From Acidobacteriota bacterium (GTDB taxonomy: Bacteria; Acidobacteriota; Terriglobia; Bryobacterales; Bryobacteraceae), in NCBI GenBank assembly GCA_026394015.1, contig JAPKZA010000213.1, positions 1-42,473 of the forward strand: 42,473 nt of DNA. Reading direction: 5' to 3'. Below, in pieces: positions 8,411 through 16,946 of this stretch; position 1 is the first letter of the stretch, and each line of letters starts with the position of its first letter. The position numbers were made by a program, and so were the translations under genes. The notes beneath the pieces are model-generated. The model was given only the letters and a program-made list of their open reading frames with translations. It searched no databases and was not told the DNA's origin.

Positions 8411-9790
8411 ATGGAACGCCGAACCTTCATCAAACAAACCAGCGTGGCGGCTTTATCGCCGAAGGCGAAAACGCAGGCAGGTGGTTTCAAACCGCCCAAC
8501 ATTGTGCTGATTCTGGCCGATGACTTGGGCTATGGGGATTTGAGCTGTTTCGGTTCGGCGATCTCGACGCCGAATCTGGACAAGATGGCGCGGGAAGGCG
8601 TTCTGCTGCGCCAGTTCTATTCAGCCAGTTCGCTCTGCTCTCCGGCGCGTGCGGCGGTGATGACGGGCCGTTACGGCGTGCGCGGCGGCATGGCTGGCGT
8701 CCTATGGCCAGAGGCCCCGGGCGGGTTGGCCGAAACCGAAACAACGGTGGCGCAGGTGATGAAGTCGGTCGGCTACGGGACAATGTGCATCGGGAAGTGG
8801 CATCTCGGCCGCCCGACCGCGTTTCTGCCGACGAGTCGCGGCTTCGATTCCTACTACGGCATTCCCTATAGTCACGACATGGACCCATCGGTTCTGCTGC
8901 GGGACAAAGAGACGATTGAATCGCCGGTGGCCATTCGGAGCCTGACGCAGCGATACACCGAGCAGGCGGTGCGGTTTATCGAGCGGTCCAAGGACAGTCC
9001 GTTCTTTTTATACCTGCCGTATTCCGCACCGCACATCCCGCTGGCGGCATCGGCGGCATTCGCGGGTAAGTCGTCGCGGGGCACATACGGAGACGTGGTG
9101 CAGGAATGGGATTGGGGCGTGGGCGAGGTGTTGAAAGCGTTGCAGGCGAACGGGGTGGATGAGAACACGCTCGTCATTTTCACGAGCGACAATGGACCGT
9201 GGTTTCAAGGCAGTCCGGGACGGCTGCGGGGGCGTAAAGGCGACACATTTGAAGGGGGTATGCGGGTGCCGTTCATCGCTCGCTTCCCAGGAAGAATTCC
9301 GGCCGGCAAAGTGGTCGAGAGTTTTGCGACGACCCTGGATCTGCTGCCGACTTTCGCGGCGATGTCCCAAGCCGCGATGCCGAGCAATCCTCTGGATGGG
9401 GTGGACATCGGGCCAATGCTGCGCGACGAGAAGGAAGCCGTCGAGCGGCCCCCGTTTCTGTATTTTTCCGGATGGCATCTGCAATGTGCCCGCGTCGGCC
9501 GGTGGAAGCTGCACCTGGCCAGAGCCAACTCGCCGGCGTTTACACCGGAACCGAAGGAAGGTTCGTATAACCTTCGCTTGCTGAGTCCTGAGCTTTACGA
9601 TATGAATGCAGACCCGGAAGAGGCCGAAGATGAGTCCGAGGAAAACCAGAAAGTAGTGGCCGAAATCTACGCCAAGGTCATGGAGATGCTGCCCGGATTG
9701 CCGGGCGAAGTGCAGGCGGCGTGGCGGGATACGGTTAATCGGCGGGTGTACCCGAACGAGCCGGGAGCGTGGCCGACGCCGATCCTTTAA
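8411..9790 (+). CDS. Type I (formylglycine) sulfatase with Tat-like leader
   Basis: A 459-residue sulfatase of the alkaline-phosphatase superfamily that hydrolyses sulfate esters. I start at the ATG at 8411 with GAGG just upstream; a TTG at 8399 would overlap the previous gene. MERRTFIKQ resembles a twin-arginine leader, typical of this family in Acidobacteriota, although the following hydrophobic stretch is short. Metal-binding Asp pair is in ILADDLGYGD (37-38). The FGly signature is CSPAR (Cys 76), meeting the C-x-P-x-R rule, followed by the second family signature GKWHLG and SDNG for the distal metal ligands. It therefore needs a formylglycine-generating enzyme. The FGE-like protein at 18882-19376 lacks the required cysteines, so maturation must come from elsewhere. 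The stop interlocks with that of the convergent PQQ-propeller gene. Confidence 0.92.
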   Translation: MERRTFIKQTSVAALSPKAKTQAGGFKPPNIVLILADDLGYGDLSCFGSAISTPNLDKMAREGVLLRQFYSASSLCSPARAAVMTGRYGVRGGMAGVLWPEAPGGLAETETTVAQVMKSVGYGTMCIGKWHLGRPTAFLPTSRGFDSYYGIPYSHDMDPSVLLRDKETIESPVAIRSLTQRYTEQAVRFIERSKDSPFFLYLPYSAPHIPLAASAAFAGKSSRGTYGDVVQEWDWGVGEVLKALQANGVDENTLVIFTSDNGPWFQGSPGRLRGRKGDTFEGGMRVPFIARFPGRIPAGKVVESFATTLDLLPTFAAMSQAAMPSNPLDGVDIGPMLRDEKEAVERPPFLYFSGWHLQCARVGRWKLHLARANSPAFTPEPKEGSYNLRLLSPELYDMNADPEEAEDESEENQKVVAEIYAKVMEMLPGLPGEVQAAWRDTVNRRVYPNEPGAWPTPIL

Positions 9791-11202
9791 CGGGCTTTCG
9801 TCTGGCGAATGGAATAGAGTCGGCTGTCGGTGCGGACGAGCAACCGATCGCCGACCATGGCGGGGGTGGCCATCGCCATTTCGTCGAGCGAGTTGACGTG
9901 GCGGACGGAGAACGTTTCGCCGGCGGCGACAACGTAGGTTTTGCCCTCTTCGCTGAGGCAGAAGACGCTGCCGTTATAGGCCCACGGGGAGGTCGTAAAG
10001 TCGCCGGCGGCGCCGGTGCTGTCGAGTCTCGTCTTATAGCTAACTTTGCCGGTGGCGGCGTCGAAGCGGGTAAGAATCCCGACCTCATTGAGCGAGTAAA
10101 TGCCACCTTCGAAGGCGACCGCCGTGGGCAGATAGGTGCCGCCGCGTGGGTCCTTCCATGCGAGATACTCGGCGGCGAGTTCGCCCGAACCTCCGGGCTT
10201 GACGGCGAACAGCGGCTTGCCGCGGCCGCCGTTGAGATACAGCAAGCCGCCGGCGGCGAACGGGCTGGGAACCGGCGCGGCAGACATGCCGGATAGCCGC
10301 CACAGCTCTTTGCCTTCGAGGTCGTAGCTGATGGCCATCGTAGGGCCGACGGTGACGACTTCGGTGCGCAGGCCGTTGGCCCAGACGAAGGGCGTGGTCC
10401 AGCCGGAGCGCGCGACGGGCGCTTGTTCAGGGCCGTCGGGGCCGGTTCGTTTTTCCCCGAGGTCGCGGCTGGAGCGCCAGAGTTGCTTGCCGGTTCGCTT
10501 GTCGAAGGAGGCGAGATACTGCTGTTTCTGGTTGTCGCTCAGGATCAGCAGTTGGTTGCCTTGGAGCGTGGGGGAGCCGCCGGTGCCGAACTCGAGATAG
10601 ATGGGGTTGGCTTCAAGCGGGTTGGACCATTGCTGCTTGCCTTTCAGGTCGAAGCCGTAGAGGCCGAGGTTGGCGATGTAGACATAGACCGCCTTGCCGT
10701 CGGTGACGGGGGTTTCCGACGTGAAACTGTTTTTGCGATGGCGGCCACCGGGGGGGCGACCGGAGTAGAACTCCTTCTTCCAGAGCAGGGTGCCGGACTT
10801 GAGGTCGAGGCAGTGGAGGAAGTAGTGGAGCATGACTTCGTTGGGGAGTTCGAAGTCGCGTTCGTTCACCTTGGCGAGCGCCTGCTGGACGTTCATCCCC
10901 TGCTTCATCAGTTCGGCGATGTATTGGTTCGAATACTCGGTGCCGGTTTGGGGGACTTTGGAGGGGCCGTCGGTGGTGACGGAGGTGAGAAAAACTTTGC
11001 CGCCAGTGACGATGGGAGACGACCAGCCGCGGCCGGGGATCGGCGTGGACCATTCGACGTTTTCGGTCTTGGACCAGCGGGAAGGGAGCTTGGCGTCAGC
11101 GCCGACGGGGTTGGAATCCGGACCGCGGAACTGGGGCCAGGTGGGGTCGGCGCCGAAGGCCGCGAATGCCGTGAGCACCAGGATAGCCGGAGGGAACGTC
11201 AT
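9787..11202 (-). CDS. Secreted PQQ-type beta-propeller repeat protein
   Basis: A 471-residue protein with an N-terminal signal peptide (MTFPPAILVLTAFAAFGADP) and the 'WPQFRGP' opening typical of PQQ-binding-like/BamB-like propellers found with cytochromes and hydrolases in Acidobacteriota and Planctomycetes. Several blades show the W-docking type repeat: SGTLLWKKEF, LKGKQQW, RTGKQLWRS and EGKELWRLSG. The quinoprotein dehydrogenase catalytic residues are not obvious and the family is usually a scaffold, so I do not assign an enzyme activity. A roughly 40-residue insert (QYIAELMKQGMNVQQALAKV) interrupts an early blade. It is convergent with the sulfatase (4-bp shared stop) and divergent from the PEP-CTERM gene, with 90 bp between the two starts. 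Confidence 0.85.
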   Translation of the reverse strand: MTFPPAILVLTAFAAFGADPTWPQFRGPDSNPVGADAKLPSRWSKTENVEWSTPIPGRGWSSPIVTGGKVFLTSVTTDGPSKVPQTGTEYSNQYIAELMKQGMNVQQALAKVNERDFELPNEVMLHYFLHCLDLKSGTLLWKKEFYSGRPPGGRHRKNSFTSETPVTDGKAVYVYIANLGLYGFDLKGKQQWSNPLEANPIYLEFGTGGSPTLQGNQLLILSDNQKQQYLASFDKRTGKQLWRSSRDLGEKRTGPDGPEQAPVARSGWTTPFVWANGLRTEVVTVGPTMAISYDLEGKELWRLSGMSAAPVPSPFAAGGLLYLNGGRGKPLFAVKPGGSGELAAEYLAWKDPRGGTYLPTAVAFEGGIYSLNEVGILTRFDAATGKVSYKTRLDSTGAAGDFTTSPWAYNGSVFCLSEEGKTYVVAAGETFSVRHVNSLDEMAMATPAMVGDRLLVRTDSRLYSIRQTKAR

Positions 11203-11280
11203 GTTTCTTTATTCTACTGTGAGTGTTTCTCGGCGGCGTTTTCGCAAATGCTTAACGGCGGCTCGGTTTCAGGGATCGCC

Positions 11281-11285
11281 AGGAG
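11281..11285 (+). promoter_or_regulatory. Shine-Dalgarno AGGAG for the PEP-CTERM gene
   Basis: AGGAG seven bases before the ATG at 11293. It excludes the longer reading frame that begins at 10423, whose first 290 codons run antisense through the PQQ-propeller gene. Confidence 0.75.
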
Positions 11286-11292
11286 CATTTGC

Positions 11293-12033
11293 ATGAGACA
11301 GTTTATTCTTCGTAGCCTCGCGATGATGGCGATCGTTCCAGCAGCGTGGGCGGGGCAGATTTTGGGGACGATTGACAGCACCCTCTCGTTCTCGACAGGG
11401 TCACCGAACATCAGTTTTGCCTCCGTCGGGCCAGCGTCGACCACGCTATTAAGCTTCGGGACGACCACCGGGCCAAGTGTCGCCTTCAATATCTACACGG
11501 CGACAGGGACGAACTTCACGACGTCAATTCGAGCAGGTGCCCAGATGGACGTTCAGGTCGGGCCTGGTTCGTCCGCTTTCAACTTGAACGCGGAAGCGTT
11601 CTCTGGCGTAGTGCGGGTGACCAACTCAGGTCCGGCGGCGGCGAACTACTCGATTAGCGAATCTCTGCTGTACTCGTTGCAGACGATTGGTCCGGGAAGT
11701 GAGTCCATTTCAACGTTTTCCTACTGGGAAAAGTTCGACACCGCCACCACTACTTGGGTTCCTTTCGGCGCGTTTTCGTTCGGGATCGGGAACGACGACT
11801 TAAAGAACTTCTGTACGCCGGCGTGCACGGGCAGTTCGGGTTTCAGCCTGGCGGCGCAGAGCTTTGTTGATGTTCGGGTGCATGCGGCATTGGGTGCAGG
11901 CTTGAGCCAATCAGCGGATTTGACTAAAAGCGCCGTCCCGGAGCCGACTTCGATGGCGCTCCTGGGCACGGGTCTCGGGTTGGCCTGGTGGTTGCGTCGT
12001 CGCGGGGGCGTCGATAAACGATTAGACTGTTGA
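11293..12033 (+). CDS. PEP-CTERM sorting domain protein
   Basis: A 246-residue exported protein. The signal peptide is MRQFILRSLAMMAIVPAAWA, the body is a Ser/Thr/Gly-rich beta-type domain with one close Cys pair (NFCTPACTG), and the C-terminus is a canonical PEP-CTERM tripartite tail: VPEP, hydrophobic segment, then WLRRR. Proteins with this tail are processed by an exosortase and directed to the surface or extracellular matrix; no exosortase gene is in the window. The body is not recognisable beyond the sorting signal. The esterase gene begins 4 bases after its stop, so the two are probably cotranscribed. It is divergent from the PQQ-propeller gene. Confidence 0.85.
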   Translation: MRQFILRSLAMMAIVPAAWAGQILGTIDSTLSFSTGSPNISFASVGPASTTLLSFGTTTGPSVAFNIYTATGTNFTTSIRAGAQMDVQVGPGSSAFNLNAEAFSGVVRVTNSGPAAANYSISESLLYSLQTIGPGSESISTFSYWEKFDTATTTWVPFGAFSFGIGNDDLKNFCTPACTGSSGFSLAAQSFVDVRVHAALGAGLSQSADLTKSAVPEPTSMALLGTGLGLAWWLRRRGGVDKRLDC

Positions 12034-12037
12034 ACGT

Positions 12038-14053
12038 ATGCGATTGCTGGGCTTGATGGGTCTGTTCGGAGCGGGCTTGCTGCTGGGGCAGACCGATCCG
12101 TTGCTCGAATGGATGGACCAGACCGCCCAACGCCAGCTTGATGAGCGAGAGGCGGCGGTGGCCGCAATCCGGGACCGCGCCGGGGCCGAGCAGCGGAGGC
12201 AGGTGGTCAAGGCGAAGCTGCTCGCGATTCTGGGCGGGCTTCCGGAGTACGCCGGGCCGCTGCGGGCGCGGGTGACCGGGACGATTCCCGCCGCGGGCTA
12301 CACCATCGAGCAAGTAATTTTTGAAAGCCTGCCGGGGCTGCTCGTCACGGGGAACGTCTATCGACCCACCGCGGCGGGGCGTTACCCCGGGGTGCTGATT
12401 CCCGTCGGGCATACGCAGGAGGGGAAGCCCGAGGCGCAGCGGCTTGCGGCGAATCTAGCGCTGCAGGGCTTCGTGGCGTTTGCCTACGATCCGATTGGCC
12501 AAGGCGAGCGGGAGCAGACGTACTTGCCGCAGTTGGGGCGCGCGTTTTCGGGTGGCGGAGGCAACGAGCATATTGAACTGGGACCGCGGAGCCTGCTGCT
12601 CGGCCAGAGTGTGGCGCGCTACTTTATCCAGGATGCGCGGCGGGCGCTGGATTACCTCGCCAGCCGGCGGGATGTGGATGCGGAGCGTTTGGGAGTGACT
12701 GGCTGTTCGGGCGGTGGCTGCATTGCGACGTATTTGGCGGCGTTGGACCCTCGGATCAAGGCGGCGGCACCGGGTTGCTTTATCAACACGTTTCGCCAGC
12801 TGTTCACCGGGCCGACGGCGGATTCGGAGATGAGCTTGCCCGGGTTTCTGGCCGAGGGGCTGGATCTCGCCGATCTCTTCGAGTTGCCGGCACCACTGCC
12901 CTGGTTGATGTTGGCGACAACGGAAGACTACTTTACGCCAGCCGGCGCCCGGCCGGTGTTCGATGAAACGCGTCGGTTTTATGGGCACTATGGGGCTGCC
13001 GAGCGTGTGGAGTTCTTCGTGGGAAAGGGGCCGCACGGCACGCCGGTCGAATCCCGGGAGGCCATCTACCGGTTCCTGACCCGATGGTTAAAGGGGGGCC
13101 GAGAAGCCCCGAAGGATCGGTCGGTGAAGCTGTATACGAACCGGGAGCTGCGAGTCACACGAACCGGGAACGTGGCAGGGGAGGCGGGAAGCCGGAAGGT
13201 GTATGAGGTGATCGCGGAGGAGATGCGGATGCGGTTGGAGCCGCGCGGGCAGGCGGCTTTGGTGGCGGAACTGCGAAGGCTCGGAGTGCCTTCGGCGGGC
13301 GCAATGCCGGCGGTGGAGATGGTCGAAGAGACGAAGGAATCGGGGTTCCGGCGGCAGCGGATTCGGTTCGAAAGTGAGGGTGGATTGACGTTGGCGGCGA
13401 CCCTGTATCTGCCGGACGCGCCGGGGCGGCGGACGGCCGTCGTGGTCGTCGAAGAGAAGCGATTACCAGTGCCGCTGTTCGTACAACGGAGCCAATCGAC
13501 GGCGGGAGTGGCTGAGGCGATGGTGCGGGCAGGGAGTGTCGTGTTGGAGTTGGAGCCTCGGGATTCGCCTTCGTCTGTGGATGGGCGACCGTTCCTGGGG
13601 AATTGGCTGGCGAATGAACGGGCGGACCTGGTGGGCCGGAACTTGGCGGCGATGCGGGCGCACGACATTCTGCGGGGCGTGGATCTGTTGGCGGGCCGGT
13701 CGGATGTCAACCCGGCGGCGATCCGCGGCTATGCGCGCGGCGTGAAGGGTTTTTGGCTGGGGATGGCGGCGGCGGTGGATCCGCGATTGACGCGGATTTG
13801 GGTGGATCGCATGCCGTGGAGCCTCCGGGCGGCGTTCGCCGCGCCGATGACGAACAACCTGTTCGAGGCGATGATTCCCGGGTTTGCGCTCCACTGGGAT
13901 TTCGGTGATTTATGGCGGGCGATGGGTCCTCGCCGGGTGATGCGGACGGACCCGACAGATTGGATGTGGCGGGTGGTGGAAGCGGGGCCGTGGTTTCGCT
14001 ATCGGGTGGTGGGAGAGGGCGATGGAGCGTTCGTGGAGGACTTTTTACGATGA
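12038..14053 (+). CDS. Tandem alpha/beta-hydrolase, acetyl-xylan-esterase-like
   Basis: A 671-residue secreted protein (signal MRLLGLMGLFGAGLLLGQ). The first hydrolase domain (about 50-360) resembles the acetyl xylan esterase/dienelactone-hydrolase-type enzymes of this phylum: oxyanion region IPVGHTQEGK, FAYDPIGQGER, nucleophile elbow GCSGGG with Ser 224, a possible acid in TTEDYF (296-297), and His 333 in KGPHGTP. So a complete triad is visible. The second half (about 380-671) has the outline of another hydrolase domain (GLTLAATLYLP, DILRGVDLLAGR) but at the elbow reads YARGVKG, with no serine, and is probably non-catalytic. Likely substrates are acylated polysaccharides or methyl esters (inference). 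It starts 4 bp after the PEP-CTERM stop and overlaps the DUF421 gene by 4 bp. Confidence 0.82.
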   Translation: MRLLGLMGLFGAGLLLGQTDPLLEWMDQTAQRQLDEREAAVAAIRDRAGAEQRRQVVKAKLLAILGGLPEYAGPLRARVTGTIPAAGYTIEQVIFESLPGLLVTGNVYRPTAAGRYPGVLIPVGHTQEGKPEAQRLAANLALQGFVAFAYDPIGQGEREQTYLPQLGRAFSGGGGNEHIELGPRSLLLGQSVARYFIQDARRALDYLASRRDVDAERLGVTGCSGGGCIATYLAALDPRIKAAAPGCFINTFRQLFTGPTADSEMSLPGFLAEGLDLADLFELPAPLPWLMLATTEDYFTPAGARPVFDETRRFYGHYGAAERVEFFVGKGPHGTPVESREAIYRFLTRWLKGGREAPKDRSVKLYTNRELRVTRTGNVAGEAGSRKVYEVIAEEMRMRLEPRGQAALVAELRRLGVPSAGAMPAVEMVEETKESGFRRQRIRFESEGGLTLAATLYLPDAPGRRTAVVVVEEKRLPVPLFVQRSQSTAGVAEAMVRAGSVVLELEPRDSPSSVDGRPFLGNWLANERADLVGRNLAAMRAHDILRGVDLLAGRSDVNPAAIRGYARGVKGFWLGMAAAVDPRLTRIWVDRMPWSLRAAFAAPMTNNLFEAMIPGFALHWDFGDLWRAMGPRRVMRTDPTDWMWRVVEAGPWFRYRVVGEGDGAFVEDFLR

Positions 14054-14625
14054 CGATGTTTGATTCGCTGCTACCGACGTTTGGCACCGATTTTTGGAAC
14101 TTGAATATGGGGGTGGCGGAAAAGTTGATCCGTTCGGTGGCCATTTACGTGTTCCTGGTCGTGGCGCTGCGCATATTCGGGAAACGGGAGTTGGCGCAGC
14201 TGAATCCGTTCGATCTCGTCGTGCTGTTGACGCTTTCGAACACGGTACAAAATGCGCTGATTGGCAACGAGACGTCGCTATTGGGGGGCATGTTGGGGGC
14301 GACCGCCTTGCTGGGGGCGAACTACGTAATGGTCCGAGTTTTGTATCGGCATCGGAAGGCGGCTCGCTGGTTGGCGGGCAAGCCGGTGGAGCTGATGCGC
14401 GCGGGGCGGATTCATGAGAAGGCGATGGCGGCCGAGTTGCTTTCGAGGGACGACTTGACGGCGGCGGCGCATCGGCAGGGATTCCGTGATCTGCACGAGA
14501 TATCCGATTGCTCGATCGAGACAAGCGGGCTGTTTACGTTTCAGAAGAAGCGCACGGACGGGGACGAAGCGGTGCTGGCTGCGTTGGCGCGCATTGAAGC
14601 TTTACTGGCGAAAGAGCGCCGTTAG
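14050..14625 (+). CDS. DUF421/YetF-type membrane protein
   Basis: A 191-residue protein beginning MTMFDSLLP. Two or three N-terminal membrane helices (LIRSVAIYVFLVVALRIFGK, LLGGMLGATALLGANYVMV) carry the DUF421 hallmark GKRELAQLNPFDLVVLLTLS. A C-terminal cytosolic alpha/beta region (MRAGRIHEKAMAAELLSRDDL, LHEISDCSIETSGLFTF) follows, with 'GLFTF' matching the conserved end of the YetF domain. The molecular function of the family is not established. The ATG overlaps the esterase stop (ATGA), indicating translational coupling. The TAG stop interlocks with the convergent OmpA gene. The family call is safe. Confidence 0.9.
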   Translation: MTMFDSLLPTFGTDFWNLNMGVAEKLIRSVAIYVFLVVALRIFGKRELAQLNPFDLVVLLTLSNTVQNALIGNETSLLGGMLGATALLGANYVMVRVLYRHRKAARWLAGKPVELMRAGRIHEKAMAAELLSRDDLTAAAHRQGFRDLHEISDCSIETSGLFTFQKKRTDGDEAVLAALARIEALLAKERR

Positions 14626-15497
14626 CGCTTGACGATTTCGACGCGACGGTTCTTGGCGCGACCTTCTTCGGTGGCGTTGTCCTGCAGCGGCTTGGTATCT
14701 CCAAAGCCGGCCGCGACGAGGCGGTCGCGGGCGACTTGATGAGCTGCGAGCCAAGTTACCACCGCCTCGGCGCGCTTTTGCGACAGGGTCTGGTTGGCGG
14801 CTTTGGTGCCGACATTATCCGTATGGCCCTCTACGGTGATCTTCCAGGTGGGCTGGTTGTTCAGGAGCGTTACGATTTCGCCTAAAACCTTGTCGGACGT
14901 CTCCGAGCTGATGGCGGCCGAGTTCGTGGCGAAGTTAATGCCATAGAGCGCCATCCGACCGGATGTTTGGAGTTCGCTCGCCATCGCTTCGGCGGTGGCC
15001 TCCATCTCCTGTTTCATGGCGCTGACGGCGACCGCCTTGAAGGTGTAGAACGTGATGCTGTTGTTGTCGCCGCCCGGGTAGGCCGATACTTGGATCCACT
15101 GATCGGCTTTGCGCATGGTGAACGATAAATAGTCGTTTTCATCCTTGCCGTTGAAGACAGCTTGATAGCCAGCCTTTTGCAGCGCTGCGGAGGCGTTACG
15201 AATCACCTGCAACGGCGACAGTTTCCCAGGGCATTCGTAGGAAAGGTTTTCGACTACGCCTTCGAGCGTTTTGACGGCGTCGTTCTCTTCCTTATGCGGT
15301 CCGGTGCGGATCGCGACCTGATCGAAATCCTTGTTATCGCAGACCTGAAGGAAGCAGCCGGGAAGGCGGGAGAGCAACTTCGAATCCTTGCAATTGGGCG
15401 CATCTTCGGTCGAGTTCTGGCCCGCAAGATTGGTGCAGAGCGCGAGCATCGTCGCCGCCGCGAGGAGTTGGATTCGAAAGCGCATGGCCGGGAGCAT
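14622..15497 (-). CDS. OmpA-family peptidoglycan-binding protein
   Basis: A 291-residue exported protein with signal MRFRIQLLAAATMLALCTNLAG; the start could be the ATG at 15497 or 15485, neither with a clear ribosome binding site. An N-terminal domain of about 150 residues with several cysteines (PNCKDSKLLSRLPGC, VCDNKDFD, YECPGK) precedes a C-terminal OmpA-like domain. That domain has YGINFATNSA, VEGHTDNVGTKAANQTLSQK, VAAGFGDTKPL and NRRVEIV, the residues that bind diaminopimelate-type peptidoglycan. It probably anchors the envelope. The N-terminal domain is seen in other Acidobacteriota OmpA-type proteins but has no known role. The gene is convergent with DUF421 (shared 4-bp stops) and divergent from the L-fuconate dehydratase gene, with 48 bp between starts. 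Confidence 0.88.
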   Translation of the reverse strand: MLPAMRFRIQLLAAATMLALCTNLAGQNSTEDAPNCKDSKLLSRLPGCFLQVCDNKDFDQVAIRTGPHKEENDAVKTLEGVVENLSYECPGKLSPLQVIRNASAALQKAGYQAVFNGKDENDYLSFTMRKADQWIQVSAYPGGDNNSITFYTFKAVAVSAMKQEMEATAEAMASELQTSGRMALYGINFATNSAAISSETSDKVLGEIVTLLNNQPTWKITVEGHTDNVGTKAANQTLSQKRAEAVVTWLAAHQVARDRLVAAGFGDTKPLQDNATEEGRAKNRRVEIVKR

Positions 15498-15545
15498 ATC
15501 AGATTTGCGCGCGGGATATCATGAAAGTCTTCGGCAGAAAAACTC

Positions 15546-16946
15546 TTGAAAAAACAGCAAGTCATTACAGGTTTCGACGTTCTCGATATTCGGTATCCGA
15601 CGGTGCGGCTCGGCATGGCCGGTTCGGACCCGCGCCATCTGGCCCCCAATTACTCCTGCGCCATCACAGTCCTACGGACCGATAGTGGGCTCGAAGGCCG
15701 GTCGCTCGTCTTCACCATCGGCGACGGGACGCAGATTCAAAAAGCGGCCATCGAGGCGCTGCGGCGTTTCGTCGTCGGCCGCACGCTCGAAGAGTTTATC
15801 GCCGAGCCGGGGCTCTACGCCCAAGCCCTATCCGAGCACCATCAGCTGCGCTGGCTGGCGCTGGGGGCCTACCGGATGGCCGTGGGCGGAGTGGTGAACG
15901 CCCTCTGGGATTTGTGGGCGAAGAGCGAGGGCGTGCCCATGTGGCGCTTGCTGACGAGCCTGTCGCCGGAACGGATCGTGCAGTGCATCGACTTCCACCA
16001 TCTGCGCGACGTTCTGACCGAAGACGAACTGCTCGAAATGCTGCACGCCCGGGTAGGCGACCGCGATGCGAACCTCGGACGACTGTTGCGGGAAGGCGTG
16101 CGGGTGTACAGCACGGCCGGGTGGTCCGGACGACCGCTCGAAGAGGTGCGGCAGTTGTGCGGCGGGCTCTACGCCCAAGGCACCCGGGCGTTCAAGGCCA
16201 AAGTCGGCCGGGGCCAGCAGTACGATCGGGCCCGAGCGCTCGACGAAGACCGCCGGATGCTCGACGCCATTCGGGAGTCGACCGGCCCGGACGCGCTCCT
16301 GCTGACCGACGCCAATCAGAACCTGGGCGACTGGCGGAACGCGGCCAGCTACATGACCGAGTTAGCCGAGTATAAGCTCCTGTTCATTGAGGAAGCGATC
16401 GGCTACAACGACGTCGTCGGTTACATCAAATTGCGAGAAGCGCTCGCACCGGTGGGGATCGGGGTGGCGGGCGGGGAGCAGGCACCGGACGCGATCACGT
16501 TTAAGCAACTGCTGGCGGGCGGCGGCCTTACCCACTGCCAGATCGACGGCGCGAGGGTGGGCGGGGTAAACGAGCTCTTTGCCATTGTGGCGATGGCGGG
16601 GAAGTTTGGCGTGCCGGTGTGTCCGCATAGCGGCGGCATTGGGTTGGGGCAGTTGGTGGGGGCGATGTCGATCTTCGATCAGGCCTGGTTCGGCAGCGAC
16701 GGGCGGTGGCTCGAGTATCTTGAGTTTCTGCAGGTGGGCGTATTCAAGCATCCCTTGGTCGTGCGGGATGGGCACTATGTGCTGCCCTCGGCGCCGGGTT
16801 GGGGGCTGGAGATGGAAGAGGACTTCGTGGCGCGCTATTCGTATCCGGATGGGCCGGATTGCGCGAACTCGGAAGAGGCCGATCAGATTGCGGCCGGGCA
16901 ACCCGGAGCACCGCCGTACGCCCGGTATTGGTCGGGGCCGCGTTAG
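15546..16946 (+). CDS. fucD: L-fuconate dehydratase (enolase superfamily)
   Basis: A 466-residue enzyme beginning at TTG 15546 (MKKQQVITGF); no strong ribosome binding site is seen. It matches the L-fuconate dehydratase/ENOSF1 group: DVLDIRYPT near the start, SDPRHLAPNYSCA, LVFTIGDGTQI, LNALWDLWAK-type segment and CPHSGGIGL. The catalytic set is complete: K217 and K219 (FKAKVG), Mg ligands D255 (LTDAN), E282 (FIEEAIG) and E311 (AGGEQAP), and H361 as the general acid/base. The reaction converts L-fuconate to 2-keto-3-deoxy-L-fuconate in the oxidative, non-phosphorylating L-fucose pathway. The other pathway genes (fucose dehydrogenase, lactonase, KDF dehydrogenase/aldolase) are not in the window. 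Assignment to this subgroup is strong, exact substrate somewhat less so. The stop interlocks with the convergent repeat-gene remnant. Confidence 0.87.
   Translation: MKKQQVITGFDVLDIRYPTVRLGMAGSDPRHLAPNYSCAITVLRTDSGLEGRSLVFTIGDGTQIQKAAIEALRRFVVGRTLEEFIAEPGLYAQALSEHHQLRWLALGAYRMAVGGVVNALWDLWAKSEGVPMWRLLTSLSPERIVQCIDFHHLRDVLTEDELLEMLHARVGDRDANLGRLLREGVRVYSTAGWSGRPLEEVRQLCGGLYAQGTRAFKAKVGRGQQYDRARALDEDRRMLDAIRESTGPDALLLTDANQNLGDWRNAASYMTELAEYKLLFIEEAIGYNDVVGYIKLREALAPVGIGVAGGEQAPDAITFKQLLAGGGLTHCQIDGARVGGVNELFAIVAMAGKFGVPVCPHSGGIGLGQLVGAMSIFDQAWFGSDGRWLEYLEFLQVGVFKHPLVVRDGHYVLPSAPGWGLEMEEDFVARYSYPDGPDCANSEEADQIAAGQPGAPPYARYWSGPR

Noticed and set aside
10423-11292. Plus-strand frame joined to the PEP-CTERM gene, suggesting a 536-residue protein
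   Set aside because: The first 290 codons are antisense to the PQQ-propeller gene; AGGAG and a signal peptide define the true start at 11293.
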